Shown: positions 42,801-54,185 of the stretch, one piece after another
How positions within the stretch are numbered: the stretch's first letter is position 1
Layout: every line of letters starts with the position of its first letter
Source: Pyrenula massariospora
Lineage: Eukaryota; Ascomycota; Eurotiomycetes; Pyrenulales; Pyrenulaceae
Length of the DNA: 64,000 nt
Direction of reading: 5' to 3'
Assembly: GCA_021030905.1 (NCBI GenBank)
Contig: JAGFMI010000003.1
Location: 1,612,001-1,676,000 of the forward strand
Notes under the pieces: generated by a model
Databases searched by the model: none
What the model was told of the DNA's origin: nothing
The model's input: only the letters and a program-made list of their open reading frames with translations
Position numbers and translations under genes: made by a program

Positions 42801-45098
42801 CTAGCTCCACCAATAGCTTCTCTTTTCTCTTTTCTTTGACTTATTGGTTTCGCTAAATCCCTCGACATGTATCAGTTGCTGCGCTTTGTTCACCATATTC
42901 GCCATCGTGGATCTGATCTGTGAGGCTAACTTTGGCTCCGACCGGGTGCCAGTTTTGCCTGTCCCTAGTTTCCGTTCAGGATAGAGACACCACACTATGA
43001 TATCTCCTTGTCTCCTCCAATCATCATGCCACCTTGTATTAAAGCTTCGCCAGCACTCACTATATCCGCTATTGCGCAACTGAAGAGAAAGGAATCTTTC
43101 AAGCTGCTCGAAAAACACCAGATATTCTGGCCATTCTTTTTTTGGATGCATTCTAGCACCTGACTCGCTATCTGCGTATATCATACCACGGGCATGCTTT
43201 GGCGGAGCTTTGGAGGGGAATAGTCTTCTCGGTCGAGGTGGGTGCCGAGCCATGTTGGTACGAAGCCACAATGTCGGGTCTGCGTAGAATTGGTCTGCTT
43301 CATCGAGGTAATGGGATTTCCCATCTGGAGTCATATTCAATGGCGGCTCACAGGTCAGAGCCCAGGCATCGATGCCAGAAAAGACAAGATGAGAACGCCA
43401 TGGGGTAGAGTGACAAGGCATTAAAAAGCCTACTGTCATTGGATCGGAATCCGAATGATTCGGTGGATGTGAAATATAGTGTGTCGAATATTCTTCACGG
43501 AGATAATCTACGACTGCCATTGCGCCTTGTGCATGGATCATTGCCGTATACATTGCAATTAGAACATTAACAGACAGTAGAAAAGCCAGCAGAACACGTC
43601 GCATGAGGATTGAAGCCCGTGGAAGATCAGACTTGAAGGTAGAGCCATCCAGAGAGGGTCCAAAGAAGAAGACCAGGACCGGCGCCGTCAGCACGTGGAG
43701 ACAGGGAAGGATAGGGTAAATGAATCGAACCTCTTTGTGTGACAAGAGAGATAGAAATGCTGGAATGACCAACGAAGCGCTCGCAAGCTGGTAGAGGATG
43801 CTCTCGCTTGACGACGGCGGCTCGTGGATCCGCTTCCTTGTTAAGGCGGCGTAGATTCCAGGCAAAGTAAAAGGAAGGGCGGTAGTGAGAAGGAGCGGGT
43901 AACCTTGGGTCAGGTAGTAATGCCAATCATTTCTGCCGTAGAAACCGGAAAGAGACTGTATCACATTGACGTAGAAAAATTTCAGAGGAGGTAGGGTCCA
44001 AGATTCGTAATACAGCCGGTCTACCGCAATAGAAACGGTCAAAATAGCGAAGCTATTATCCACTTAGTGTATGCAGAGCGTGTTCTCAAGCAAGACGTAC
44101 CCGCATAAGAATGCCTCCATGAGAAACCGGACCTGTTCTTCCCTGCCCAACCGTATCGATAGTCTGAGCTCGCGCCACGCCTGGAAATAATTGTTCTCTC
44201 TATGTGGACGAGATGGTGAAGACGTGACTTTGCTTCGGAATAAAAAGTAAGTCAAGATGGCCCAAATTAGGATATTTGTAGGCCGAAGTATGCAAGCTAA
44301 TGCGGCTGACAAAAGGCATGCTCTCAGGCTATTCGTGCTGTCAACGCCGTGAACAGTCAAATCCGATTTCTTATACTGAGCCTGTAATTTTGCATCATCA
44401 TTGCCACCGCTGCGCCAGACTGACGCTGACCAAGCCCAAGGCCATTTGCTAAGCGCAAAGACTGTCAAGCAGGTTTCAAGGCAGTTAGAAAAGGTCCTTG
44501 TAGAAAAAAACCATTGCCATGGGCTGACAACTGTCAATATTAATGCTGCCCAGGCTTCCCAACTTTTTTCACCATACGCGAGTTCGGCCAATTTCCAGGT
44601 GTAGTAATCGCTGATTGCAGAGAGGACAGCTTGGAGGGTTGTTGGTGCTGTAATCAGGAGATCGGCTCGAGATGTAGCGCCAAGGGAGAGAAATCGAGCG
44701 AGAGAGTCCGTGGCATAGTATATTACAGAAAAGACCGCGGGATGCAAAGCAGAGCGAAGATGCTCTTTCCATTCCTTCGTCATGTTAGTAATGGCATAAT
44801 GGTCGCTTGAAATTAAAGATCAGACCCAGGTAATCCAAGCACCACTCTGCTGCCCAAACACTATCTGCCATGCTGGTTCGAGGGATTGGAAGAATTCGTC
44901 CGGTTGGAAAAAAGTACGAATAGACAGAGCATTTAGGACACGAAATGCTACTAGGAACAAGAGTAGGTCGCGGGAAGCAGAGTGGCGTAGTCGGGGGTTG
45001 ATAGATTGCTTGGGCCTTGGTAGTGGCTCATTCGTAAAGTCTTCGCATTCGAGATGCTCGCTCGAATCTTGCGACACATCCAGGGAGCTTGCAGACAT
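42801..45098 (-). CDS. gpi10: GPI mannosyltransferase III (Gpi10/PIG-B)
   Basis: Three exons on the minus strand (45098-44826, 44774-44101, 44052-42801) give 732 residues. This ER membrane enzyme adds the third mannose to the GPI anchor from dolichol-phosphate mannose (established). GT22 hallmarks are the luminal acidic loop [15 protein letters not shown] and the [12 protein letters not shown] motif. Further family signatures are [20 protein letters not shown] and [10 protein letters not shown]. Many hydrophobic segments fit a polytopic protein. ATG 45098 ([10 protein letters not shown]) is the first in frame. Intron 1 (51 nt) has a GTCTGA donor and a GAAG acceptor and restores WITWEWKEH. Intron 2 (48 nt) restores LCGFAILT. 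Both joins recreate expected family sequence, so the unusual splice sites are credible. The gene is divergent from ornithine aminotransferase over 520 nt. Confidence 0.93.
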
Positions 45099-45618
45099 GA
45101 CCGGCGGCGAGCATCGTTGGTGATTCAACCAGCAACGTTGACCCTCTTTAGATAGTCCCTGCTAACGAACTCAAGTCGTACCCTGGCGGGTGGTCCAAGC
45201 TCCTCAGCCTCCCCGACGATCATTTCACGAGGGCGCTGACGTGACTCCTTTACTAACATGTGCAACCTGACAGTCCCTCGGAAACGTACCTTGGGTGCCC
45301 GGAACTGGAGCCTTTTGGCGTGGTGGAGCAAGATGATGACTACGGAGCCTCGATGATTCGACAGAGGAAGGCTGGAATGCCCCTCTCCGAAACCGCTCCC
45401 CCGCCTCCACGCCTGCAGGACGTTGGTTGGCGCCTTGCGCGCATATACCTGCACTTAGAGGTCTAGTATACAGATTTCAGGATATTTTTCAGCTTCTTGA
45501 AATTGGGTCTCGTGCCCTTCAAATCTTAAACTCACCCAAAAAATCAAATCTTCTTTCTATCCTACTTACTAGTTACTCTCCGGTTGTTTCCTCGTACCTC
45601 TCATAAATCTCATCAATT
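45099..45618. other. Bidirectional promoter between gpi10 and ornithine aminotransferase
   Basis: A divergent spacer with a CT-rich leader just before the aminotransferase ATG. The open frames in it are not convincing. Confidence 0.5.
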
Positions 45619-47191
45619 ATGGCTCCATCCGCAATATCAACGACAGAAGTCTCTAAGACGGTCCCTGCCGCCAATGGTCATCCTACGCCGACAACTTTGA
45701 AGCCAACTGCTCCTTCATTTCATCCGACAGGAACGCCAGATCCTTCCAAGTATCATGCGTCGTCTACTGAAGCCGCGATCTCTACGGAAAAGACGTATGC
45801 GGCACACAACTACCACCCACTCCCAATTGTATTTGCTCGAGGATCAGGGACACGAGTTTGGGATCCAGAAGGACGTCAATATATTGACATGCTGTCCGCG
45901 TATTCTGCTGTCAACCAGGGACACTGCCATCCAGAATTAGTGAAGGCCTTGACAGAACAAGCTTCAACCCTAACTCTGAGTTCGAGGGCATTTTATAATG
46001 ATGTCTTCCCCAAATTTGCCGAATTTGTGACAAAATTTTTTGGATTCGATATGGTACTTCCTATGAATACCGGTGCAGAAGCGGTCGAGACTGGGGTAAA
46101 GATTGCACGGAAATGGGGATATAAGGTTAAAGGCATCCCGGAAAATGAGGCCATCGTCTTAAGCGTGTCAGAGAACTTCCATGGACGTACCGTAAGTAAG
46201 AAACATCGTTGGCATAAAGAAACTGACAATGCATACCCGAAAGTTCGCAGCAATATCCATGTCCACAGATCCAGAATCACGAGACAATTATGGCCCATAT
46301 CTTCCGAATATCGGTAGTGCATGTCCAGCCACAAGGAAGCCTCTCCCTTACAATAATTTACCAGCATTGAGGGAGGCATTGGAGACGCATGGGAAGAAGA
46401 CGGCGGCGTTCCTCGTAGAACCCATCCAAGGTGAAGCAGGCATAGTTGTGCCAAATGACGACTACTTGAAAGAGGTCCGCGCCTCATGCGATCAGCACAA
46501 CGTTCTGATGATATGCGATGAAATTCAGACCGGAATTGCAAGGACGGGAAAGCTTCTTTGTCATGAATGGGCTGGCATTAAGCCAGATCTCGTTCTGTTA
46601 GGGAAGGCCATTTCCGGCGGCATGTACCCTGTTTCCTGCGTCCTAGGAAGTAGAGAGATAATGCTTACCGTTGAGCCTGGTACTCACGGCTCTACTTACG
46701 GCGGCAATCCTCTCGGCTGTGCTGTCGCCATACGTGCGCTCGAGATCATTCGTGATGAGGACTTGGTCCAGCGAGCAGAGAAAATGGGTGAGATGTTTCG
46801 AGACGGGCTTCGGGCTCTCAACAACCCCATGATCTTAACGATACGCGGTAAAGGGCTGCTGAATGCTATTGTCATCGACGAGTCGAAGACTGGGGGCCAC
46901 AGTGCCTGGGACTTGTGTATGCTGATGAAAGATAAGGGACTGCTGGTTGGTCGAGCCTTGAAGATTGCCCACGTTGAGGAAAGAGCTGATACTGACGTGG
47001 CAAAGGCTAAACCAACGCATCAGAATATTATCCGCCTAGCACCTCCGCTAGTCATCACTGAAGAAGAGATACGGACTTCTATTGCAATCATCAAAGCCTC
47101 CATCCTCGAGCTACCTAACCTAAAAGGAAAGAGGGCGGAACACGTGATCCCGTCGGAGGAGCACAACGTCTCGATTGGGGTTGACAATTAG
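45619..47191 (+). CDS. car2: Ornithine aminotransferase
   Basis: Two exons (45619-46191, 46244-47191) give 506 residues. This PLP enzyme moves the delta-amino group of ornithine to 2-oxoglutarate, giving glutamate semialdehyde, in arginine and ornithine catabolism. The class-III aminotransferase fold is clear: [62 protein letters not shown], and [12 protein letters not shown]. The PLP lysine is K312 in [21 protein letters not shown] follows. The first ~65 residues are a low-complexity extension that lengthens it beyond the usual ~440. It is not a clear mitochondrial presequence, so a cytosolic enzyme is likely, as in other fungi. The 52-nt intron has a GTAAGT donor and an AAAG acceptor, and the join restores HGRTFAAIS. 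Confidence 0.95.
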
Positions 47192-48879
47192 TTGCATCGC
47201 GTCGACCGTAATGCGATGTCATTGCGGGCGACAACCCTGGCGTGGAGTATTGAAATATATGCATCTCATCAACTCGGTTCAAAATCTTTCAAAGAGGCAT
47301 TGAATCAGTGCAGCATTTGGTCACGGAGCTAGGGGTTCTTCACTGTCCTTATTAGGGCTCAACTTGTTGGGAAGGCTGCGAGATAACGGGAGTAACGAGC
47401 GAGCCATCATCGTTGTGTTTTCACATAGCATCGGGATTTTGATCAAGCTCACCATGATCTAGCAGCTGGACTTAAAGTAATAGTTTATAAGAATCCAGAT
47501 GAATATGCAGGCCACATCCAGGCACGAAGTAAAGGATCTGAAGGATTGACTAGTGATCGCAATGCTGTACCCGAATTGTATCGAAGCGAGGTACGTCATT
47601 GGGAAAAGAAGCTCGACAGAGCAAGTGCATGCGGACACCAGCTGGGAAAGGAAAGGCAGCTTGATAAGAGCATCGAGACTTACGAAAGCAGCCTCGAGTC
47701 AACGACACCACGAGTAAGCGTAAAAGCTTTGCTAGTGCCTTGTTTGCAGAGAGATCTCACACCAAGATCGGGAGACAATGTCTGCTCTTGGTTTTGGCGG
47801 CAGATTCTGGCCGGCTGAGGGCATGCACGAGACAGCGAACCGCCACGTGGGAGCGAGAGAGTGCAGGTCGGCTGCCAACAGCTCATACCAACCTTGGCGG
47901 AAATGCAGCTTCCGGGTGCTATCAATGATGCCCAAATAGGATCAAAAGCAATCCTCTGTGATTCAATCGGCTTGACTTCTACCTAATCCAGGCCGGCCCA
48001 GGGGCAACGGATTCAAGGAGTTGGAGGTGGCATGACTATATGAGGGAAAATATTGGTATCCACCACCCCTCGACCTTCTTTGATGAGCCCGCCAACTTTA
48101 TTTTCTGCGCGCCTTGCCATGAGTGGTGGCCGCCAGGGTGCTAGACTGCATCTAAATCTTTGAGAGACGTTTGCCTGCAGCGGCTGCCGGCGCTATCAAG
48201 TGATTAGCAGGAACCGAGCCTGATCTGGGTCAAGCCTCCTTTCGGCGCCACTAATAGTTAGAGCTGCTCCGGGCTGGCCGCGCGTGCGCCGTGCGTGCAT
48301 GCTCTGAAAAGATGGTTCCGAGTTCACTAACCACCTCTGCTGCTTTCCAAAACTCAGCCAGAGGCCAGGTTCCTCTGCACGATCAGACGCCCAACCACCA
48401 CAATCCTTTGCCATCGACCACAAGGTCGTCGGTGCGGTCATTCCTTGGATTCCAAGCCTCGACGTGAGGCCGCAGTCGCTGGCGATAATTCATCACTTGC
48501 ACTTGCACTTCCGTTTCCGTTTCGGAGCTCCCTTTTGGGACGTGCCTTCTTCCACACTGTCCTGCCTCCCCACAAGCCACGCCTTCCCTTCCAGTCCTTT
48601 GGAAGACCCAGCCTGAAACTCTGTACTTCAACTCCCTCCTGCGCATCTTCCACCTGAAGACCCAACCAACACAGTAACCTGCTCTCCAATCGCTCACATC
48701 CACTGGGTTGCGACTCGCTTGTCAACGCTCATTCATTCCCCTTCTTCCACTTGTATCTCCTCCACTGCCACTTGCAGTAGCCGCACTCTTATATCTCTAT
48801 CGATCATTGTGCGAACGAGCGCACGTCTGAAGATCGTTCCGCACGCATCATCGTCATCTAAGTCCTTCATCACGTTATA
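47192..48879. other. Intergenic, nothing recognised
   Basis: 3' flank of ornithine aminotransferase and upstream region of the membrane-protein gene. The last 400 nt are CT-rich and look like an untranslated leader. No gene is supported. Confidence 0.5.
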
Positions 48880-49482
48880 ATGTCTACGGTGCGGACGGAG
48901 GCTGCGGCTGCTCCTGCTGGCACGGTTCCGGCAAGCTATCAAGAACAAGAGTCGAGCTCCAAGGGCTATTTCGATATTGAGAAGGCCGCAATCCAAGCAA
49001 ATCTTGCTCCCTCCGAATACGATCCCACCCTGAACGCCAAGCCCTGTTCCCCTTTCTACAATCATGACGTTCCTCGACCATCCGTCGACCAGACGAAAAA
49101 TGCTTCACCGAGTCGAGTCAATTTAGTGGAAGTCTACACCAATGATCTCGAAGCCGGTGGTGTAGGTGCCACCAAGTCCTCTCTGGATGCAGTCAAGCAG
49201 GAGCGCATGGGTGATGGCGATGGCAATTTGAAGCTCTGGCCGGGTCGGCTGGGAAGGGCACTGCGAATTCAAAGAGAACCAAGGAAAAGGAGTATGTGTC
49301 AAGCAAAGCAGAGGGGAAAACGATGGCTTCCTGGCCTCACCAAGGGCCAGAGGCTGATGGTCAAAATACTCATCGCTCTCACGATTATAGGGGCGATGGT
49401 CGGCATTGGTGTTGGCATCAGCATCGCAGTGGGAGGAGGCGTGTGGAAGAACGATAATCAAACGTCAAAAATCGGCGGGTGA
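48880..49482 (+). CDS. Single-pass membrane protein of unknown function
   Basis: Intronless, 200 residues. The N-terminal 115 residues are polar and probably disordered (MSTVRTEAAAAPAGTVPASY). A basic block follows at about 121-157 (RALRIQREPRKR, KQRGKRW). One strongly hydrophobic segment lies at about 161-187 (VKILIALTIIGAMVGIGVG), ending GGGVWKNDNQ. Positive charge before the segment puts the large N-terminal part in the cytosol. The ten-residue C-terminal tail is short enough for a tail-anchored arrangement. Gly-x3-Gly spacing in the segment could allow helix packing. I recognise no named family; similar short proteins are common in filamentous ascomycetes. Confidence 0.65.
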   Translation: MSTVRTEAAAAPAGTVPASYQEQESSSKGYFDIEKAAIQANLAPSEYDPTLNAKPCSPFYNHDVPRPSVDQTKNASPSRVNLVEVYTNDLEAGGVGATKSSLDAVKQERMGDGDGNLKLWPGRLGRALRIQREPRKRSMCQAKQRGKRWLPGLTKGQRLMVKILIALTIIGAMVGIGVGISIAVGGGVWKNDNQTSKIGG

Positions 49483-50624
49483 AATTGGGCGAGCACATGG
49501 ACCGCGACCATGTGTGTTTGCGGGTGGCAGCGCTTTTACATTTGATCTCGTGTGGTTGAATCCTGTTTTGTAAGGCGTCAAGACGTTGGGCCATGGTGGG
49601 ACGAGCTCTTGTGGCGACCATGGACCCGTTCGGAGTCTGGGTGGTTATCGCGAGCATGAGTGCGTGCGAACGCTTGAGCGTGTAATGAACTTCGTCATTT
49701 CCTCTATTAATGATGGTCGTGAGAACAAGGTAGATCATTCGTGTGGGAGGTTCAATAGAACAACTCATATACCCTCTAGGAGATCGGCTTGAAGATGACC
49801 TTCATGGCATCGTCAACCTCTATAGAAGCGCTTGGTGCGAAATCTGTTCAGCTGATGGGAGAGCTCTGATAGTTTCCGCTGCGGGCTAGGCTCTAATATC
49901 GGACCTGCCAAGACTCTACCGTCCCAATACTGACTAGCGCAACATGACTATCGCAATATTTGAAGGTCCTCCCACGGACACAAGAAATTTCTCTTCTCCA
50001 TCAAAAAGTGAACAGAGCCAGTCACGACCGCCGTTTCGCTCTTCAACAGCGGTGTGTTGCCATGAGTCCACTATGGCTCGATGGTTCTGGAGAGCAAGCC
50101 TCCTTGACAGGAAGTCTCTTCCTCGTTGGGTCCTCTTCGGTGAGGGCGATGAGGTTGGGATGTCGACGATGGGATACATTCAATTGCACCTTAGACTTGT
50201 GACGCGGTCCTGTGTTTTAGCCGCAAAGCGATATGCGAAAGCGTGATTTTGGGCGCAAGCGGAATTTGTTGCTCCAATTTCGGACACATTCCTGTGGCCT
50301 CATGCCTCATTGGACCCAGCCTTGGACAATTTCGTTGCTGCATTCTCTTTGCTGCTCGCCTTACTCATTTGGGCCTTGTTGATGCTCGCGACGAGCATTC
50401 CAGTGATCTCGCGACAAACGACTTCCGTGTTCGTTACATAAGTAAATATTCCTCCCGGCCTCGCCGTCATATTTCTACCTTTCTCCTACAGCGTTTGCTC
50501 CTGTTCACTCGTTCGGTTATTGTCTGCCTTCGCAGCTAGTCACTCTTTTAATACACATACTCACGCTCTTGACAACAAGACATAGCAGAGTATTCTCAAT
50601 CCCCTAATCGCGAGTGTCTTCAAA
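49483..50624. other. Intergenic, nothing recognised
   Basis: Spacer between two plus-strand genes. Overlapping open frames near 49930-50250 on both strands lack motifs and were rejected. Confidence 0.45.
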
Positions 50625-51350
50625 ATGAAGAGCGATAAAGCTGCCTTTCTCTTAGCCTTTCTGGCCTCTGAGGCCATCGCCCAGAGCCCCTACGGATCGC
50701 TGTCAACCACCGTAATCAATTCAAATGATCCCGGCATCTCGACTTCATCGATTACGATCTGCCCGTCTGCAACCAATGGGCAGATCACAGTCACGGCTGA
50801 AACAACAGAGACCTATTGCCCTGAAACAGGTTGTCAGCCACAACCTACTGGAGACTTCACAGTATGGAGTACGGTCTACAAGAGTGTATGCCCAACCGGC
50901 ACTGTCGACAAAGTCTACACAATTACCGAATCGTGCCCATGCGCTGCGGAAAGGACGGAAGCGCCAGGATATCTTCCACCTGGGTTTGGTGTCACGAGTA
51001 TGATGTGTAGCGTGGGATGCGGTGAGACGCCTACCATGGTTCCGATCACAGCACCTACTGCTGGCCCCTCTGCTCCTGCAGCCAGCCCACCAAGTGAAGG
51101 GGCATCAGGAGCCCCAGCCCCAGCCCCAGCCCCAGCTCCAGCTCCAGCTCCAGCGCCGGCTGGTGGTGCAGGTTCGGGCATGTCACCTTCTGGAGGATTT
51201 TCGGGTGGCAGCAACTCAACCGGCAGTGCACCAAGCAAAGTCGCGCCGCCAATTGAATCATTCACTGGGGCTGCTTCGAAAATCGATCTGCCTGTCGTGG
51301 TTGCTCTCTGCTTTGGGGGAATCTTTGGTGCCCTTGCGTGGCAACTATAA
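50625..51350 (+). CDS. GPI-anchored cell-wall protein with Ala-Pro repeat
   Basis: Intronless, 241 residues. MKSDKAAFLLAFLASEAIAQ is a signal peptide. The domain to about residue 135 has eight cysteines and Ser/Thr-rich strands (FTVWSTVYKSVCPTGTVDKV). A Pro/Ala/Ser/Gly-rich stalk (about 138-212) includes seven or more Ala-Pro pairs. The C-terminus has small residues (FTGAASK) then a hydrophobic tail (LPVVVALCFGGIFGALAWQL), the classical GPI-attachment signal. So the product is probably carried to the plasma membrane or wall by the anchor pathway that includes Gpi10 from this window. The Ala-Pro stretch is encoded by a hexanucleotide repeat and may vary in length between strains. No enzymatic domain is seen. 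Confidence 0.75.
   Translation: MKSDKAAFLLAFLASEAIAQSPYGSLSTTVINSNDPGISTSSITICPSATNGQITVTAETTETYCPETGCQPQPTGDFTVWSTVYKSVCPTGTVDKVYTITESCPCAAERTEAPGYLPPGFGVTSMMCSVGCGETPTMVPITAPTAGPSAPAASPPSEGASGAPAPAPAPAPAPAPAPAGGAGSGMSPSGGFSGGSNSTGSAPSKVAPPIESFTGAASKIDLPVVVALCFGGIFGALAWQL
51111..51152 (+). repeat. Coding hexanucleotide repeat (GCCCCA/GCTCCA)
   Basis: Four GCCCCA units are followed by three GCTCCA units, encoding seven Ala-Pro pairs in the wall protein. The block switch in third-codon base shows two separate expansions. Confidence 0.85.
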
Positions 51351-51910
51351 TGGAAATTGTGGTTGGAATGAATCGGACGGTTAATAGATAATTTGGGATT
51401 GTTTTTTATTTTTCGAAAATATACAATCTGGTTAGAAGAGACGAGAAGCTTGGAGGAACGGCTTTAGCGTACATGCATCATCTGTCCAGCTTCCTGGTAT
51501 CACCCAGAATTCTCCTATGAGATGTAAAATCTGTCGTCTTAATGTTCAATTTTTCTTTTTAGTCTCCATTCATTTTCTATACATACAATTTTCTGCATTC
51601 CTGATTGCATTCCTCTTGTGAAACTCTCCTTCTACTTCCACCTTGTATTCCAATTACGATCTTCCACCGAAAGCATCCGATTTACTTTGTATGTGAGAGA
51701 TCTTCGGCCTTTCATCTATCCGGATCCGGTCGGCGTAGGGTAGGCGTCTCTCTTTGTTGTGATCTCCGGCTATCGTGTATCAGCAACAAGGAAGCCTAAA
51801 TGGCGAGACAAAGGCGCCACTTGCCCTGGAAATGGACATCGCAACCAGCACTATCCTACCTGCATTCGCTAGCCAACGGGTAGTGAGCTCTGCCACTCAG
51901 AGGTTAAGCT
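51351..51910. other. Intergenic, nothing recognised
   Basis: 3' flank of the wall protein gene and leader of the next gene. No element is seen. Confidence 0.5.
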
Positions 51911-53086
51911 ATGGCTAAGAAACATGAGTCAGATCGAGCGTACACGTATCCGATGATTGCCGCTCAGGAGAAGCACGAGAAGAAATCGAACAAATTTCTG
52001 CGCAAAATCAAAGATTCTCTGGGGTTCGGCTCGAAGAGCAGAGTCGCAAAGACCACCCGACCCAGGTATAATGCATTCCGTTACACCGAAAATCCAACAC
52101 CTTTAGACACACCTATCGACAACGACACGCAATCAATGAAAGAAGCCGTTCGTCGTGGGGAGGTCCCTCAAAAGTTGCCTTTTTCATGGTATCGAGCACA
52201 ATTTGGTTCGAAGTGGGCAGCAGCAAACCAGCTCGCGGCGGATCGAGAGCAGCGAGAATTCGAAAAAAGGTTATTTTTTGCGGGGCAAGATGAGCGTTAC
52301 CATGCCCATCTTGAGTCACCATTCCATAAAGCACAACGTCGAACAGGAACAGACATCTCCAAGCAGGAAGAGCATAGGCAGCCCTTCGCTGAAAGAGACG
52401 GGAAAAATTGGGACCCAAGTCCATGGGACGTACATTCTGGAAATCAAGGTCACTGGGAACAACTGTCGAACACTTCAAGCGAGACCCTGACCACAGATCT
52501 AGAATTCGCGTCGCCGAAAAGGCCAACTCGTACCAATACATGGGCATCTCCATCAAGGACTGAACACCACCAAGTTAGAGATTGGACAAACCAGCCATTG
52601 TATCCAGAAGCCGAAGATCTCTATCTTAACGATGATGGCGTCCGAGGAGCAAACCAGTCCGGCCTACGACGAAGAAATGCCCAAGCCAAACGACCGCGAA
52701 GGAACCAACCCCATGTTGCAAAGCACGCCTTTACAAAACCAAGACGAGAACGCTCTCCAGCCCCCTCGCCAGACCCTCAACCAGCCAATGTGTATCCAGA
52801 AACTCTTCCCAGCTCTTCTCAAACCTACCATCGGACACCGCCGATCTATCGTCGTCGTCGTAAGGGCCAGAAGTATAAGCGTCCGACTTCACGCATCCAA
52901 GACGTTCCATTCCACGGCATGAAAGCACCGCCTGATGATGGCCAGTTGGACCTAGGCATGGAAAGCGATGAATCATCTTTTGAATGGCTCCCAGCCGCCA
53001 GCCAATTCTACAACACTTCTTCGCCACCTGAGCCGCCTTCGAGGGTCACAAAATACGGGTATCCGCAGAGGAAGGCAATACGTTAG
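51911..53086 (+). CDS. Disordered basic protein of unknown function
   Basis: Intronless, 391 residues. It begins MAKKHESDRAYTYPMIAAQ and has a basic segment at about 24-50 (KKSNKFLRKIKDSLGFGSKS) that could form an amphipathic helix. A more structured-looking part follows near 85-150 (LPFSWYRAQFGSKWAAANQL, EFEKRLFFAGQDERYHAHL). The C-terminal 200 residues are Arg/Pro/Ser-rich and low complexity. It ends with SSFEWLPAASQFYNTSS and a basic tail. I recognise no domain or family. The long stop-free frame with protein-like composition, a clear ATG, and same-strand neighbours support a real gene. Confidence 0.65.
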   Translation: MAKKHESDRAYTYPMIAAQEKHEKKSNKFLRKIKDSLGFGSKSRVAKTTRPRYNAFRYTENPTPLDTPIDNDTQSMKEAVRRGEVPQKLPFSWYRAQFGSKWAAANQLAADREQREFEKRLFFAGQDERYHAHLESPFHKAQRRTGTDISKQEEHRQPFAERDGKNWDPSPWDVHSGNQGHWEQLSNTSSETLTTDLEFASPKRPTRTNTWASPSRTEHHQVRDWTNQPLYPEAEDLYLNDDGVRGANQSGLRRRNAQAKRPRRNQPHVAKHAFTKPRRERSPAPSPDPQPANVYPETLPSSSQTYHRTPPIYRRRRKGQKYKRPTSRIQDVPFHGMKAPPDDGQLDLGMESDESSFEWLPAASQFYNTSSPPEPPSRVTKYGYPQRKAIR

Positions 53087-53516
53087 ATATCTTTAGCCGA
53101 GCAGGATTAATAGGTCACTCTATTTGTGTGGATGATTTTGGGACGCAGTACCGTATTCCTCATCAATTTTCTCTTCTCGAAGACGTCCATTTACTTTATT
53201 TTCCTGCGCCTTTAGGCTGAGTAAACCTTTGTAAGTTGGTCTGTCAATAGTAAACCGTTAGAACTGAATATATTGCGAAGTGTCTTTGCTTTTGCTGCCT
53301 ACACGTGCATAATGTGATCGATCCAGATACATTCTAAATTCAAACAATACAGTAGAGGGAACCGCATAATGAAAATGACAAAGAATACAATTAAGCATCC
53401 GCAAACAAAGGCTTCATAGGTCTCTTACGCGCCGAAGCAGGAGAAGAAACTAGAAAAGAAGACCGAATCTCAAGCCCTCGACGTATCATCACCGTGAGCC
53501 TGTACAATAATGAAGA
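53087..53516. other. Intergenic, nothing recognised
   Basis: Short spacer between two plus-strand genes. No element is seen. Confidence 0.5.
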
Positions 53517-54185
53517 ATGAGCAACTCCATGCCTGAAGCGACCATGTTTCCGCAATCAACTCAAGCACTTCCGGCTTCACTCACGATCCCACGGGCTGTC
53601 ACGCCATCAACATCGGTTCCCCGGCAGCAAAATCGTTACCACCGTCTCCACCCTCGGTATCAACCACCAGCGAGAGTGAGCATGAAAAAGCCTCAGCTTC
53701 CCGCAATCGCCGAGCGGCCAGGCGTCGCAACATTGGGCTATGTCAAACGCGCAAGAGAAGATGCGATGAGACTGCACGTCGACCTCGCCTTACCTCGCTG
53801 CGAGCCTATTGAAATAGAATACGATGCTTTGATGAAGCTCGAGCAGGCTCCTAGTTCAGAGATCCAGATCGTGAAGCGGGAGAATACCAATTTCTCCTCT
53901 CACGGATTGCTGGATGACGTGTCAGGTGCTGCATCGCAGTCTTCTGCACCGAGCTTCAGCTCAGCCGGAGCCTCGTCGGCGAGGTCGCCACTGTCACGAT
54001 CACGTAGAAATAGTGTTGAAGAAGATTCTCAGAGAGAGGAGAGACAAGAAGGGACGCTGCTTGAACGCCGTGCACCAGAAAAGCATGTCGACATCAACTT
54101 AAAACCAGAGAAGTTTGCTCTGCCTGGTCCAGGGACACCAGGATTCCTGGTCGAGCAGACCTTAAATGAGACATACAAGAAATAG
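53517..54185 (+). CDS. Hypothetical protein, 222 residues
   Basis: Intronless. The protein begins MSNSMPEATMFPQ and is Pro/Ser/Arg-rich, with a short conserved-looking centre (about 65-110: AERPGVATLGYVKRAREDAM, RLHVDLALPRCEPIEIEYDA). A Ser/Arg patch (SSARSPLSRSRRNS) is followed by a charged segment, and the end is FALPGPGTPGFLVEQTL. The Ser/Arg patch and nearby basic residues would suit a phosphorylated nuclear protein, but that is a guess. No domain is recognised. A second in-frame ATG at residue 5 could also be the start. Confidence rests on the open frame and its non-random composition. Confidence 0.5.
   Translation: MSNSMPEATMFPQSTQALPASLTIPRAVTPSTSVPRQQNRYHRLHPRYQPPARVSMKKPQLPAIAERPGVATLGYVKRAREDAMRLHVDLALPRCEPIEIEYDALMKLEQAPSSEIQIVKRENTNFSSHGLLDDVSGAASQSSAPSFSSAGASSARSPLSRSRRNSVEEDSQREERQEGTLLERRAPEKHVDINLKPEKFALPGPGTPGFLVEQTLNETYKK

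Noticed and set aside
50625-51350. Wall protein as a CFEM-domain protein
   Set aside because: It has eight cysteines, but their spacing and order do not follow the CFEM pattern.
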